Assembly (NCBI GenBank): GCA_041191405.1
Contig: JBEEOW010000018.1
Span: forward strand, 19,965-83,964
DNA length: 64,000 bases
DNA from: JBEEOW01 sp041191405
GTDB lineage: Bacteria; Bacteroidota; Bacteroidia; Cytophagales; UBA9547
Reading direction: 5' to 3'
Below, piece after piece: positions 9,636-18,785 of the stretch. A program made the translations under genes and the position numbers. Within the stretch, counting starts at the first letter, position 1. Each line of letters opens with the position of its first letter. The notes beneath the pieces were generated by a model that saw nothing but the letters and a program-made list of their open reading frames with translations, had not been told where the DNA came from and did not search any database.

Positions 9636-9688
9636 TTTAGATACTAGATTTTAGATTTTAGTCTAATATCTAAAATCTAGTATCTAAA
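9636..9688. repeat. Intergenic perfect inverted repeat, TAGATTTTAGAT family
   Basis: Arms 9636-9656 and 9668-9688 are perfect 21-base complements with an 11-nt loop. The arms are built from reiterated TAGAT-like words. The same words (TAGATTTTAGA) make the 18-bp hairpin at 34178-34244, so this is a dispersed family. It lies between dapF and the GT4 gene and may also attenuate transcription. Confidence 0.75.
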
Positions 9689-9691
9689 GTC

Positions 9692-10468
9692 TTAAATTTC
9701 TATATCTCCTTCAAAAACAAGCTCTGCCGGACCACAAAGATATACATCTTTAAATCCACCTTTACCATCTTCTTTAAAAGCAACGGATAAATTTCCACCT
9801 AAAGTTTTTATTTCGATAGGACTAACTAAGCCTTTTCTTGAATTTACTAATGCAGCCGCTGTAACACCTGTACCACATGAATAGGTCTCATCTTCAACAC
9901 CTCTTTCATAAGTACGAACAAAAATCTGATTATCGCCAATCTGTTCAACAAAATTCACATTAGTACCTTCAGCTTTAAATCTATCATTGTATCTGATGGA
10001 TTTTCCTTCTTCAAATACAGGAAATTTTTCTATATCCTGAACTTGTTTTATATAATGTGGAGATCCTGTATTTAACCATGAAAACGAATCATTTTCTTCC
10101 ACAACATTCACATCTATCATTTTTAATTTTACAATTCCATCTTTAATTGATGCCTCATGTAAACCATCTATTGCTAAAAAAGTAGTTGTATCTTTAAAAA
10201 CCTCCATTTTATAAGCAAAAGCCACTAAACAACGGCCTCCATTCCCACACATTGAGCTCTCATTTCCATCAGCATTAAAATAAACCATTTTGAAATCATA
10301 CCCTTCTACATTTTCTAGCAGCATAAATCCATCAGCACCTATCCCAAATCTTCTATCACATAGTTTTTTAATTAATGCAGTATTTTTTATATCAAAAAAT
10401 TTTGTTCGATTGTCGATAATTACAAAATCATTACCTGTTCCTTGATATTTATAGAAATGCAAAGTCAT
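9692..10468 (-). CDS. dapF: Diaminopimelate epimerase
   Basis: DapF interconverts LL- and meso-diaminopimelate, the last step before meso-DAP enters lysine and peptidoglycan synthesis in the cytoplasm. The 258-residue protein carries the family pattern in order: YQGTGNDFVIIDNR (8-21), DRRFGIGADGFMLLE, the first catalytic cysteine in SSMCGNGGRC (Cys74), and the second in EDETYSCGTGVTAAAL (Cys198). The two cysteines form the cofactor-independent racemising pair. Length and both halves are complete. A TAtcTTTG box lies 20 bp upstream of the ATG, suggesting its own promoter. Confidence 0.97.
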   Translation of the reverse strand: MTLHFYKYQGTGNDFVIIDNRTKFFDIKNTALIKKLCDRRFGIGADGFMLLENVEGYDFKMVYFNADGNESSMCGNGGRCLVAFAYKMEVFKDTTTFLAIDGLHEASIKDGIVKLKMIDVNVVEENDSFSWLNTGSPHYIKQVQDIEKFPVFEEGKSIRYNDRFKAEGTNVNFVEQIGDNQIFVRTYERGVEDETYSCGTGVTAAALVNSRKGLVSPIEIKTLGGNLSVAFKEDGKGGFKDVYLCGPAELVFEGDIEI

Positions 10469-10487
10469 ATTCTTCGAAATTTTATTT

Positions 10488-10495
10488 CAAAGATA
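10488..10495 (-). promoter_or_regulatory. Possible -7 box for dapF
   Basis: TATCTTTG on the minus strand matches TAnnTTTG 20 bp ahead of the dapF ATG. No convincing TTG -33 element is found at the usual distance, so this is tentative. Confidence 0.35.
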
Positions 10496-10535
10496 GAATA
10501 TTATTTAAGTATTCTAAAAGATAAATTTTGAAAAT

Positions 10536-11675
10536 TTATTTTTTAATAAATCTTAACATATTTACAACTTGTGCATTTTCAAAATTTTGAGAAAGAATTT
10601 TTAAATAATATATTCCTGGTTTTAATTCACTTACATCTAAATCTGTTGGACGAACCTCTTCATTGTCAAATAGAAATTTTTTAACTTCAATTTCAAATGA
10701 ATTACATATATAAATTGCATAAACTCTTTGATCAGACAAAATGGAAATCCTATCATAAGAAGGATTAGGACATACAATTACATTGTTTTCATTATTATCA
10801 AGTGATTTTACATTTGATAATTCAACGTTACCAAACTTGTCTACACTTTTGATACGATAATAAACTAAAGAATTATTATTTCTTGCATGATCTAAAAATT
10901 CATAACTAGTTAAATAATTAACATTGGATGTACTATTTACTTTACCTATTTCTTCCCAATGTGTTAAATCGATAGATTTTTCAATAACAAAATAATCATT
11001 ATTTATCTCTTCAATAGTGCTCCAATTTAAATATATAGCATTGTAAAAATTTTTTACTGAAAAATTTGAAATTTTAACATGTAAAGTAGCAGTAACTCCC
11101 ATTTGAATATCATCTAAAGCAAAATCATTACCACTCGCAGCAGTATTTTGATTAACAATACATATCGAAGCTGTTGTATTAGCACCCGAACTCCACGTTT
11201 CACAAAATTGTTGCCAAGTACATGTTGTAGAAGATGCAGTAAATGGGCTACCCAAATTAACTCCATTTATAGAAAATTGTAAAATTGCTGGACTTGTTGG
11301 ATGTACGGAAGCAACCCAAGTAGAAAATGTGTAAGAAGAATTTGGATTTACTGAAACAGAACCACACCAAACGGTAACACCTGCAGTATTAGCTCCATTA
11401 ACAACCATCATATTTCCAGAACCACTTGTATGATCACCACATGTAGCAAAATTTGGATGATCATTTCTAGGATTTGTCAAAACATCGTATTTTCCTTCTG
11501 GTGTAAGATTACCAGGATTATAACCATAACTACTTGAAAAACCAGTATTACCACTTGAAAAATTTCCGTTAGTCACTAAATTTGAAGTAATACTACATTG
11601 CCCAAATACATTTGAAAAAACAAAATTTAATAAAACAAAAACAACTATTTTCAGATTTCTGTATGAAGTTTCCAT
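10536..11675 (-). CDS. T9SS type A cargo protein with CBM-like N-terminal domain
   Basis: The 379-residue protein has a signal peptide (hydrophobic run about residues 8-25, ending NVFGQ). Next is a beta-sandwich domain (about 30-195) starting LVTNGNFSSGNTGF and ending FALDDIQM, the layout of carbohydrate-binding-like domains that follow 'NGNFE' motifs. An Fn3-like segment (about 200-290, IYLNWSTIEEINNDYFVIEK) follows, then a type A sorting domain from VIVCPNPS to the terminal Lys-Lys. T9SS carries such proteins across the outer membrane and often anchors them on the surface. No enzymatic motif is present. The next gene upstream encodes another T9SS protein with the same Fn3-like linker. Confidence 0.8.
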   Translation of the reverse strand: METSYRNLKIVVFVLLNFVFSNVFGQCSITSNLVTNGNFSSGNTGFSSSYGYNPGNLTPEGKYDVLTNPRNDHPNFATCGDHTSGSGNMMVVNGANTAGVTVWCGSVSVNPNSSYTFSTWVASVHPTSPAILQFSINGVNLGSPFTASSTTCTWQQFCETWSSGANTTASICIVNQNTAASGNDFALDDIQMGVTATLHVKISNFSVKNFYNAIYLNWSTIEEINNDYFVIEKSIDLTHWEEIGKVNSTSNVNYLTSYEFLDHARNNNSLVYYRIKSVDKFGNVELSNVKSLDNNENNVIVCPNPSYDRISILSDQRVYAIYICNSFEIEVKKFLFDNEEVRPTDLDVSELKPGIYYLKILSQNFENAQVVNMLRFIKK

Positions 11676-11776
11676 AGTCGTACATTATTTGAGACCAATA
11701 CGACTAATACTTGTATATGTTTCAAAATATGGTTTAAATAATAAAAAATATTAAAATAACAAGAAAGTGCAAAAAA

Positions 11777-11798
11777 AAGCCTCGATTACTCGAGGCTT
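11777..11798 (-). terminator. Rho-independent terminator of the beta-helix protein gene
   Basis: The 9-bp stem AAGCCTCGA / TCGAGGCTT (11777-11785, 11790-11798) with a 4-nt loop is followed on the minus strand by a run of eight T (complement of the A-run at 11771-11778, partly within the stem). It lies 23 bp beyond the stop codon at 11821. Confidence 0.85.
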
Positions 11799-11820
11799 CA
11801 AAATTTTTTATATTGCAAAT

Positions 11821-14800
11821 TTACTCTTTAACTAATTTCTCAATCCAAGTTGTATTTTCACTTGTAACATGTAAGAAATATACACCTTTCGATAAATTAT
11901 TTAGATTCAATTTATATTCTCCTGAACCTCCATATACTTCTACACTTGTAGTAAAGTAAACTTTACCTAAAGCATCATAAATTGCAACTTGATAAATACC
12001 TGACTCTTCAGCTAAAATTTTTAAAATTGCATCATTAGCAGTTGGATTTGGAGAGATTGAAATGATTGTACTACCTCCAGTATTAACTGCAACTACTTTT
12101 GAATAATCAAATTTAGCATCAAAATCAACTTGTTTAATTCTATAGTAATTTACCCCTTCTTTAGGGTTTTTATCAATAAATGTATACGAATTGATGTTAT
12201 TAGTTGTACCAGCACCATCAATTTGCGAACTAATAACTTCAAAATTTCTTCCATCGGTACTTCTTTCAACAACAAAATAATCATTGTTAGTTTCAGATGC
12301 TGTTTGCCATTTTACTAAAACTCCACTTGTTATATTTTTAGCAGAAACATTTAAGAAAGAAACAGGTAATATTTCTAAACATCTTGAAAACTCAGAAGTT
12401 TGATAAGCGCCTACTGTATTGCCTGCTCCAGGAGAGGTTGCAGTAACGGTAATATTTGAGAAACTTGAAACTGGCGAAGGCAAAGTTATATTAAATTTAC
12501 CTTGGGCATCAGTTACACCTTCAGCAATAAATAAATATCCTTGTCTTTCAACAGCAGACAAGCAAGATTGTCTACATAAACTATTATCCTTTGCAAAAAC
12601 TTCTATTATTACACCATTAACAGCTTGACCTTTTAATTGACCCACTAAAGTAGTACTAGTAGAATTTATTGTATCTACTTTAACAACATCAGTCATATAG
12701 TTAGCATTTGCTAATCCATTTAAATTAATACCAGTAACTGCATTACAAGAAATACTGTTTCTGCGCATTTGTACATTTGTAACAGTTGCATCAGTTAAAT
12801 TAATACCCGAACCACCATTGGCAGCAATAATATTACCTTCATTTGCTCCGGTTCCTCCAATAATTGATTGAGTTCCTTTTACAAAATTAATTCCATTACC
12901 GCTATTGTTTGAGAAAGAGTTTCCACGAGCAACTAAGTTTGTAATAGCTTTATTAACTTTTAAACCATCACCAGAAACTGTACTGTCAATTTGGTTATTC
13001 AAGAAAGAAACGTTTGTAATTAAACCGTCAACTAACACACCATTTGTAGTGTTTTTAATAATTTTATTACCACTTACAATAGGTGTAGCATTAGTACTTG
13101 TAAAATGAACTCCATAACCAGACGAAGTAATAATATTATCTAATATTCTAATATTACTAGAGTTATTGTAAACAGCAACACCAGTAGTAGAACAATTTGC
13201 TATTAAATTTCCTTGTATTGTGTCTTTAGCTGATGATGCATTATTACCAGCAACCCAAACTCCAATTTTTTCATTCATAACTATATTAGCATCAGATAAA
13301 TTTTTACCTCCAACAATAGAGTTATTAGTTCCCCATTCTATAGAAATTCCACAATCTCTATTAGGATGAGAATCTATTCCATTTGAAGTACCACAGAAAT
13401 TACCTCTCATACTTGAGAATGTAGTTTGCTTAGTTCCATCATTTGAATTTCTAAAAGCAATCCCTTGAATACCATTTCCAACTCTATTTTGGAAAATATC
13501 GACTTTTGTAACCCCTCTTACTGCTATACCATCCCATTGATTATTTAAAAATGGTAAACCTGTTTTACTTATACCAACAAAGTTGTTTCCAATTAAAACT
13601 GTACTACAATTCATATTTACTTGAATACCAGAATTGACAGCTCCTCCAATTTGTCCAAAATATCCAATTGTATTACCGTCATTTATTGAAAAACCACCTA
13701 TAGTATCATTTAAAACATTTACAGTTGACATTTCTCCAAAATAAATACCACATTGCATAGTTCCAGTTGATAAATCACCTGTCCCGTCAGATTTTACACC
13801 TACAAAGTTGGACCTAACACTTGAGTTTTTAGGTAATAAATTTGTTAATGGACTTTTATCAAAGGCAATAGCATTATTTAAACCAGCACCAGCTACAGAA
13901 TTACCACTAGCTAGAACTATATTTGCTCCTTTAACAAAGTCACCAACTTTTATATTATTACCTCCATTTACATTAATTCCATTTCCTTTGTTTCCTAATA
14001 CAGTGCCTAAACTATCAAGTCCAACCGAATTAGCATAAACTTCACTAAATTTACAATCTTCAACAAAAAGCCCCCCTCCTAAATTTGAATAGATATAATT
14101 CGAATCAATTAATGTTCCTACTGAATTAATAATATAGGCTCCAGCATTTCTATTACCATAAAATTTATTGTGTCTTACTAGCAAAGAATCACATTTTGGA
14201 TTAACTTGTTTCCATTGACCAGCTTGCAATCCATTCCAAAACCCACGAACAGTATTGTTAATTATTTTATCTCCAACACTATTGCCTACTACATTTTCAG
14301 CTTGGTTGGTTCCAATTCTTATAGCAGAATTACCTCCTGTTACAACTGTGCTAGAAAAAGTATTATTTTTTACTATATTATACTTTGCATTAAATATAAA
14401 AACTGAACCTATTTCTTGGTTAGTAGTAAAATTGTTATTAGATATAACACTAGCTGTTCCATTTAATTCAATGTAAGCATTTTGAAAAGTTAAATTTGAA
14501 ATTGTATCGTTTTTCCCAGTTATAGTTAATGTTTTATAAGAAGCACCTGAAGCTCCTATAATTGTAACAACTCTATTTGTTGGTCCAATGATTGAAACGC
14601 CATCTGCACATAACTGTGTTGTTTGTTGCCATCTACCAGTAAAATCAACTACTGAAACACTAGGATCAAATACAATTTGCTTTATTCTTCCTAAGTTAGC
14701 TTGTTGAATACCTTCAATAAATGTTCCACTAGTAATAGCATTTGTTGTAGACTGTGGACAACTCAATGCTAAACCATTTAACGCCCAATCTGCTTGACCC

Positions 14801-14889
14801 GAACTTGGAATATTAGTTACAGTAAACGTTTGTGCAGACACAAAGTATGTTGTAAACAATGCAACAATAGCAAGTGATAACTTTTTCAT
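11821..14889 (-). CDS. T9SS type A cargo protein with long parallel beta-helix
   Basis: The 1022-residue secreted protein has a signal peptide ending VSAQ (residue 20). About residues 90-730 are right-handed parallel beta-helix repeats, recognisable as recurring NNTI/GNxI/GI-V/L-x-NG rungs such as GNGINVNGGNNIKVGDFVKG and SGNGINFVKGTQSIIGGTG. This fold is common in pectate-lyase-like, mannuronan-epimerase-like and adhesin proteins. An Ig-like domain, an Fn3-like segment (LVKWQTASETNNDYFVVERS) and a type A sorting domain (ISPNPTANDAIL to WIEKLVKE) follow. No catalytic Asp/Arg cluster can be assigned by eye, so it may be a lyase, an adhesin or a structural protein. Confidence 0.82.
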   Translation of the reverse strand: MKKLSLAIVALFTTYFVSAQTFTVTNIPSSGQADWALNGLALSCPQSTTNAITSGTFIEGIQQANLGRIKQIVFDPSVSVVDFTGRWQQTTQLCADGVSIIGPTNRVVTIIGASGASYKTLTITGKNDTISNLTFQNAYIELNGTASVISNNNFTTNQEIGSVFIFNAKYNIVKNNTFSSTVVTGGNSAIRIGTNQAENVVGNSVGDKIINNTVRGFWNGLQAGQWKQVNPKCDSLLVRHNKFYGNRNAGAYIINSVGTLIDSNYIYSNLGGGLFVEDCKFSEVYANSVGLDSLGTVLGNKGNGINVNGGNNIKVGDFVKGANIVLASGNSVAGAGLNNAIAFDKSPLTNLLPKNSSVRSNFVGVKSDGTGDLSTGTMQCGIYFGEMSTVNVLNDTIGGFSINDGNTIGYFGQIGGAVNSGIQVNMNCSTVLIGNNFVGISKTGLPFLNNQWDGIAVRGVTKVDIFQNRVGNGIQGIAFRNSNDGTKQTTFSSMRGNFCGTSNGIDSHPNRDCGISIEWGTNNSIVGGKNLSDANIVMNEKIGVWVAGNNASSAKDTIQGNLIANCSTTGVAVYNNSSNIRILDNIITSSGYGVHFTSTNATPIVSGNKIIKNTTNGVLVDGLITNVSFLNNQIDSTVSGDGLKVNKAITNLVARGNSFSNNSGNGINFVKGTQSIIGGTGANEGNIIAANGGSGINLTDATVTNVQMRRNSISCNAVTGINLNGLANANYMTDVVKVDTINSTSTTLVGQLKGQAVNGVIIEVFAKDNSLCRQSCLSAVERQGYLFIAEGVTDAQGKFNITLPSPVSSFSNITVTATSPGAGNTVGAYQTSEFSRCLEILPVSFLNVSAKNITSGVLVKWQTASETNNDYFVVERSTDGRNFEVISSQIDGAGTTNNINSYTFIDKNPKEGVNYYRIKQVDFDAKFDYSKVVAVNTGGSTIISISPNPTANDAILKILAEESGIYQVAIYDALGKVYFTTSVEVYGGSGEYKLNLNNLSKGVYFLHVTSENTTWIEKLVKE

Positions 14890-15034
14890 ATTTATAACCG
14901 GTTTTACGGGTGTTTTTTTATACTTATACTATTAAAAAGGTAACTACTTAGTTTAAACCTATTTTAACATCTAGTGCAATAATAAGAATTATACAATAAA
15001 AAAACAATTTATTCTTGAAAAAATTAAATTTTTA

Positions 15035-17224
15035 CTAGTAATGCATGGGATGAATTGGTAGATTAGATTTAGACTTTTGTACTTGTAACCACCTTCTTGA
15101 ACCTAATTCAGGGTTTGCCATATCTACAATTAATTGGATTGACTCTAGAATTGCTAACTTACACCTAGCATCCTCAAATGATTTTGTATTTTGAGCCTTA
15201 TTTTCGTATTCAGTTCTTAAATCATCAATGTATTTAGTATTAGTCTCATACCAACTTTTTGAAGCTATAATTTTTGTTTCAGTATGACTTAATGCATCTA
15301 AACCTATTTCGGCAAGTTTTTTTAACTGTAATGATAATCCGAGTAATTGTTGAAGGTGAATATTATCACTTGATAGTACCAAAAATTGATCATTATTATC
15401 TCTCCAAATTTTCAACCATTTGTCAATTTCGGTTTTATCAAACAATGATTTTGTATGTGAGTAACTTTCTACTCTAAATGCAAAATAGCGTGCATCAGTT
15501 GGGTCGGGTATTACGGCATCAGCAATTAATGAAAATGGAGAAAAAGTTTTGTAAATTACCCCTTTATTGTTTCGCAAATAGTAAGGATATGGTTCCAATA
15601 CGCTTACTAATATATTTAAGGAATTATTATGATTTAATTGCGAAATAGTCCTTAAAAAGGATTGATTATTCTTAAGATGTGCTATATCTAAATACTCAAG
15701 TTGAATTGAAACAGGATCAAGTCTTTTGTATAAATCAGCTACATCATGAATTGACTGAGGTGACCAAAATCTTTCAGCAATAGCTAATGTTCTTGGCCAA
15801 ATCCTACTATCAACAGTTTGATTATTAACCATTTCACCCCACATAAGTGCTTCTCCTCCCATTACAAATCTTTGTTGTTCTGGTGTCAAATGTGCTTTTT
15901 TTTCTGATTCAACTAAATCAGTTAATGTTGCAAATGGGTCAGCTTGATAGTAATTTAATGAAGGCAACATATAATCTAAGTAATATGGTGCCGAAAACAC
16001 TACAAAACGTTTCTCTAAAGTTTGCTGATAAAGCGATGTATAACTATCTTTTACTTGAACTATTGATTCATTTAAAGAATTGATTTTAAATCCTTCGTTC
16101 CAATTAATAAGTTTTTTTCCTGTTTTTTTAAAAGCTTTATTTACTCGTGAAAAAAAGTAATCTAGTAATTCTTCTGAATTACTATAACCTCTTTTTTTCA
16201 TAAATTCTAAAATTTGTTGATTTGATTGCCAATGTTTTAAACTAGGTAAAGATGCGCCAACATGAAAATATTTATCAGGGAACAACGGAATAATTTCCGA
16301 CAAAAGTTTATCAGTAAACTCAAATACTTTTTCATTTGCTGGATTTAAAACTGCATCCGTAATATTACCAATTTTACGTTCTAATTCATATGGTAACTGA
16401 TTAGAAGCCAATTCAGGGTAAGCTGTTAATATAGCGGTTGCATGTGAAGGTAAATGTATTTCTGGATAAACCCTAATACCTCTATCCGATGCATATTTTA
16501 CAATATCTTTTATTTGATCTTGAGTATAAAATTGACCATCAGAGGCTAATTGTTGAAGTTTAGGAAAAACTTTAGATTCGATTCTCCAACCTTGATCATC
16601 ATTTAAATGCAAATGAAGAACATTTAACTTTGCCAAAGCCATCGCATCTAAATTTCTCTTGATTACATCTACAGTTAAAAAATGTTTTGCTGGGTCAAGC
16701 ATTAATCCTCTCCAAGCAAACCTTGGTCTATCAGTAATATTTACCATTGGGAAGTATGCACCATTCTTATCAATAATTAGCAACTGTAATAAAGTTTCTA
16801 ATCCTCGCATAGCACCCACATCTGTTATAGCCGAAAGTGTAACTTTATCAGCTGTTATATTTAGTGTATAAAATTCATCCTCATTCCAGTCTCCTGTTGA
16901 TTTCCTTACAATATTTATAGTCATGGTTGGAAAAGCTGGTCGTTGAGGATGTTTTTCTGAAATAACATTTTGCAAAAAAAACAAACCTGTTCTAGCGTCT
17001 AATCTTCTAAGAAATCTATTGCTATAATCAAAAAGTCGAGATGGAGCCCCCTCTGGTACCGATATTGAAAAATCTTGTTTCAAATGCAATCGACCCTCCT
17101 GCACTTCAACTTGTTGGGGCCATGGAATTAAATTTAGGTTTTTAACAGTAAATAATTGAGCATTGGCATTTATACAAATAAAGCATAACAAGCCTATTAT
17201 TAGCTTTTTGTAAAGTCTAGTCAT
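15035..17224 (-). CDS. GH20 beta-N-acetylhexosaminidase homologue lacking the catalytic Asp-Glu pair
   Basis: The 729-residue protein has a signal peptide (ending INANAQ), a GH20b-like N-domain (about 30-165) and a GH20 TIM barrel (about 168-500). Family motifs are clear: WRGLMLDPAKHF, HLHLNDDQGWRIE, YPEIHLPSHA, INWNEGF and GGEALMWGEMV. Where GH20 enzymes have H-x-G-G-D-E, this protein reads HVGASLP (residues 321-327), so the substrate-polarising Asp and acid Glu are Ser325 and Leu326. Active GH20 enzymes remove terminal GlcNAc or GalNAc, but this one is predicted to be inactive or to work differently, perhaps as a binding protein. It lies 53 bp downstream of the TyrA-like gene. Confidence 0.85.
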   Translation of the reverse strand: MTRLYKKLIIGLLCFICINANAQLFTVKNLNLIPWPQQVEVQEGRLHLKQDFSISVPEGAPSRLFDYSNRFLRRLDARTGLFFLQNVISEKHPQRPAFPTMTINIVRKSTGDWNEDEFYTLNITADKVTLSAITDVGAMRGLETLLQLLIIDKNGAYFPMVNITDRPRFAWRGLMLDPAKHFLTVDVIKRNLDAMALAKLNVLHLHLNDDQGWRIESKVFPKLQQLASDGQFYTQDQIKDIVKYASDRGIRVYPEIHLPSHATAILTAYPELASNQLPYELERKIGNITDAVLNPANEKVFEFTDKLLSEIIPLFPDKYFHVGASLPSLKHWQSNQQILEFMKKRGYSNSEELLDYFFSRVNKAFKKTGKKLINWNEGFKINSLNESIVQVKDSYTSLYQQTLEKRFVVFSAPYYLDYMLPSLNYYQADPFATLTDLVESEKKAHLTPEQQRFVMGGEALMWGEMVNNQTVDSRIWPRTLAIAERFWSPQSIHDVADLYKRLDPVSIQLEYLDIAHLKNNQSFLRTISQLNHNNSLNILVSVLEPYPYYLRNNKGVIYKTFSPFSLIADAVIPDPTDARYFAFRVESYSHTKSLFDKTEIDKWLKIWRDNNDQFLVLSSDNIHLQQLLGLSLQLKKLAEIGLDALSHTETKIIASKSWYETNTKYIDDLRTEYENKAQNTKSFEDARCKLAILESIQLIVDMANPELGSRRWLQVQKSKSNLPIHPMHY

Positions 17225-17277
17225 TAAAATTTTTTATTACATATTTGGATTAAGAATCCTTTACGTATAAATAATTT

Positions 17278-18009
17278 TTAAGTTAATATGTCGTGTAACT
17301 TATGTAATTCTTTTAGAAACATTTCTCTTACTTCTTTTGCAAATGGGTTTTCATTTTCAATAGTTAAAAATAAATCCATTGAATCTTGACCAAGATTTCT
17401 TTTAATATCAATTAAATGTTGGTAAGCAGGGGTTTTTTGTTCAACATCAGGTATATCCATATTATTTACCGCCCTACCAACAAAATGTGTTAATGCTTGA
17501 ACGTATGCCATTTGTTTATCGTGCAATTCAGGAGAACGTTCTAAAACATTAAGTTTTAGTATTTGAGAAAAAAACTTCATCATATTTCCATACCTTGTTG
17601 TCCTTACAGGGCATACCACAAGATTTAAACCTGCTATACCATTTTTCCCACTTTGGGGTCCGAACAATGGATGTAAACCTATTATTTGATTTTCAGGAGA
17701 AAGATACTTCTGCATTAAATCAACTGGTTTTACTTTAACTGATGATACATCAACTACAATAGAAGCTGGATTGATATAATTTTTAATTTCAATCAACAAG
17801 GATTCAAGAAACTGAACAGGAACTCCAAGTACCACAATTTCTTTTTGACAAGTATCATGTAATGAAGCATATTTAACACCTAAACGCTGACAATCTAGTC
17901 GGATATCTCGTTTATCAAATACCGTAACATTAAAATAAGGTGTTAAGTATGGCATTATAAATTGACCAAAACTTCCAAAACCAATAAATCCTATTTCTCT
18001 TTTATGCAT
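17278..18009 (-). CDS. Prephenate/arogenate dehydrogenase-like protein (TyrA family)
   Basis: The 243-residue cytoplasmic protein begins with an NAD(P)-binding Rossmann motif, EIGFIGFGSFGQFI (GxGxxG). VVLGVPVQFLESLL, VVDVSSVKVKPVD and GLHPLFGPQSG follow, the last being the conserved HPMFGP substrate loop of prephenate dehydrogenases. The helical C-terminal domain contains QALTHFVGRAV. The reaction would be oxidative decarboxylation of prephenate or arogenate towards tyrosine. It is short compared with bacterial TyrA (about 280-370 aa), without an ACT or chorismate mutase domain, so the exact substrate is uncertain. It is embedded in a row of secreted-protein genes, with a heptamer repeat in its leader. 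Confidence 0.8.
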   Translation of the reverse strand: MHKREIGFIGFGSFGQFIMPYLTPYFNVTVFDKRDIRLDCQRLGVKYASLHDTCQKEIVVLGVPVQFLESLLIEIKNYINPASIVVDVSSVKVKPVDLMQKYLSPENQIIGLHPLFGPQSGKNGIAGLNLVVCPVRTTRYGNMMKFFSQILKLNVLERSPELHDKQMAYVQALTHFVGRAVNNMDIPDVEQKTPAYQHLIDIKRNLGQDSMDLFLTIENENPFAKEVREMFLKELHKLHDILT

Positions 18010-18023
18010 ATTTTTGAGATTTT

Positions 18024-18049
18024 AGACTTAAGACTTAAGACTTAAGACT
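18024..18049. repeat. Short tandem repeat of AGACTTA
   Basis: AGACTTA occurs three times in a row plus a partial AGACT. CTTAAG junctions make it self-complementary. It sits in the 62-bp leader between the coiled-coil gene and the TyrA-like gene. Related words occur after glmM at 60263-60295. Confidence 0.7.
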
Positions 18050-18071
18050 GAAAACGAATATCTGAAAAAAA

Positions 18072-18785
18072 CTACTCTACCTTTAATAATCTTTCCCTAG
18101 TTGTTTCTAAAGCTTTTCTAACTTTTTCAACATCTTTGGCTACTTTCTCTTGATTTAACTTATTTTTTTCAATTTGCTCCTCAAGATTAATCAATTCTTG
18201 TGCATTTTCTTTCAATTTTTGCTCTAATTGTTGTTTTTGCAATTTATTTTTTTCAATTTTTTTTCTTGTTTCTATGCCTTCATTAACCACTCTTTCCTGA
18301 GAAGCAACTGTTTTTTGTAGCACTTTTTCTGCATTTTTTATGTCCTCATTTATATCTTCATGATAGAGCATTACTCCAAAATCGTGTAATATTTTTTCTG
18401 CAATACGGTATTTTAAAGAATCATTAGAAAAGCTTAAATAATTGGTTCCTAAATCAATAGCATAGAACACATACACCCCTTTATCCGTTTTAGTTAACTG
18501 TGAAATCAAACGTACAGGAGTAGGACTTATACTAGTTATTAATGCAGATTCAACTTTATAAATATCGCCAGTTGATTCAACTTTACCAAATTCTTTAAGT
18601 TTTTTAACCCATGCTTTTTGCACGTCTTCAGCTTCTAACACTAGTTGAATACTCAAACCATGCCTAAGTGTAGATTCAACAGTTTCATCTTTTTCAGTAA
18701 CAATTACTTTTTGAGAGTAAGCATTTAATGAAAACAGTAATAAAGAAAAAATAATTACTCTAACGAATTCTTTCGGTGTTGACAT
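18072..18785 (-). CDS. Secreted or periplasmic coiled-coil protein of unknown function
   Basis: The start is placed at the ATG at 18785 (MSTPKEF), which gives a clean signal peptide (IIFSLLLFSLNAYSQ); the longer frame to 18839 adds an unlikely N-terminus. It overlaps the 3' end of the M1 peptidase gene by 26 bp. Residues about 25-140 form an alpha/beta domain with no recognised motif. The last 90 residues are a long charged coiled coil (EKNKLQKQQLEQKLKENAQE, LEEQIEKNKLNQEKVAKDVE) ending at the C-terminus. Such proteins often act as periplasmic spacers or scaffolds, but nothing here identifies a partner. Length 237 aa. Confidence 0.72.
   Translation of the reverse strand: MSTPKEFVRVIIFSLLLFSLNAYSQKVIVTEKDETVESTLRHGLSIQLVLEAEDVQKAWVKKLKEFGKVESTGDIYKVESALITSISPTPVRLISQLTKTDKGVYVFYAIDLGTNYLSFSNDSLKYRIAEKILHDFGVMLYHEDINEDIKNAEKVLQKTVASQERVVNEGIETRKKIEKNKLQKQQLEQKLKENAQELINLEEQIEKNKLNQEKVAKDVEKVRKALETTRERLLKVE

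Noticed and set aside
12130..14476. Plus-strand open frames across the beta-helix protein gene
   Set aside because: They are shadows of a repetitive antisense coding region with no recognisable domain or start context.
16240..16262. Sequencing error explaining the lost GH20 catalytic pair
   Set aside because: The frame is intact on both sides and substitution of two adjacent codons without frame change is unlikely to be an error, although it cannot be fully excluded without reads.
18024..18049. CRISPR array from the short repeats
   Set aside because: The units are 7 bp and contiguous with no spacers, and no cas genes are in the window.
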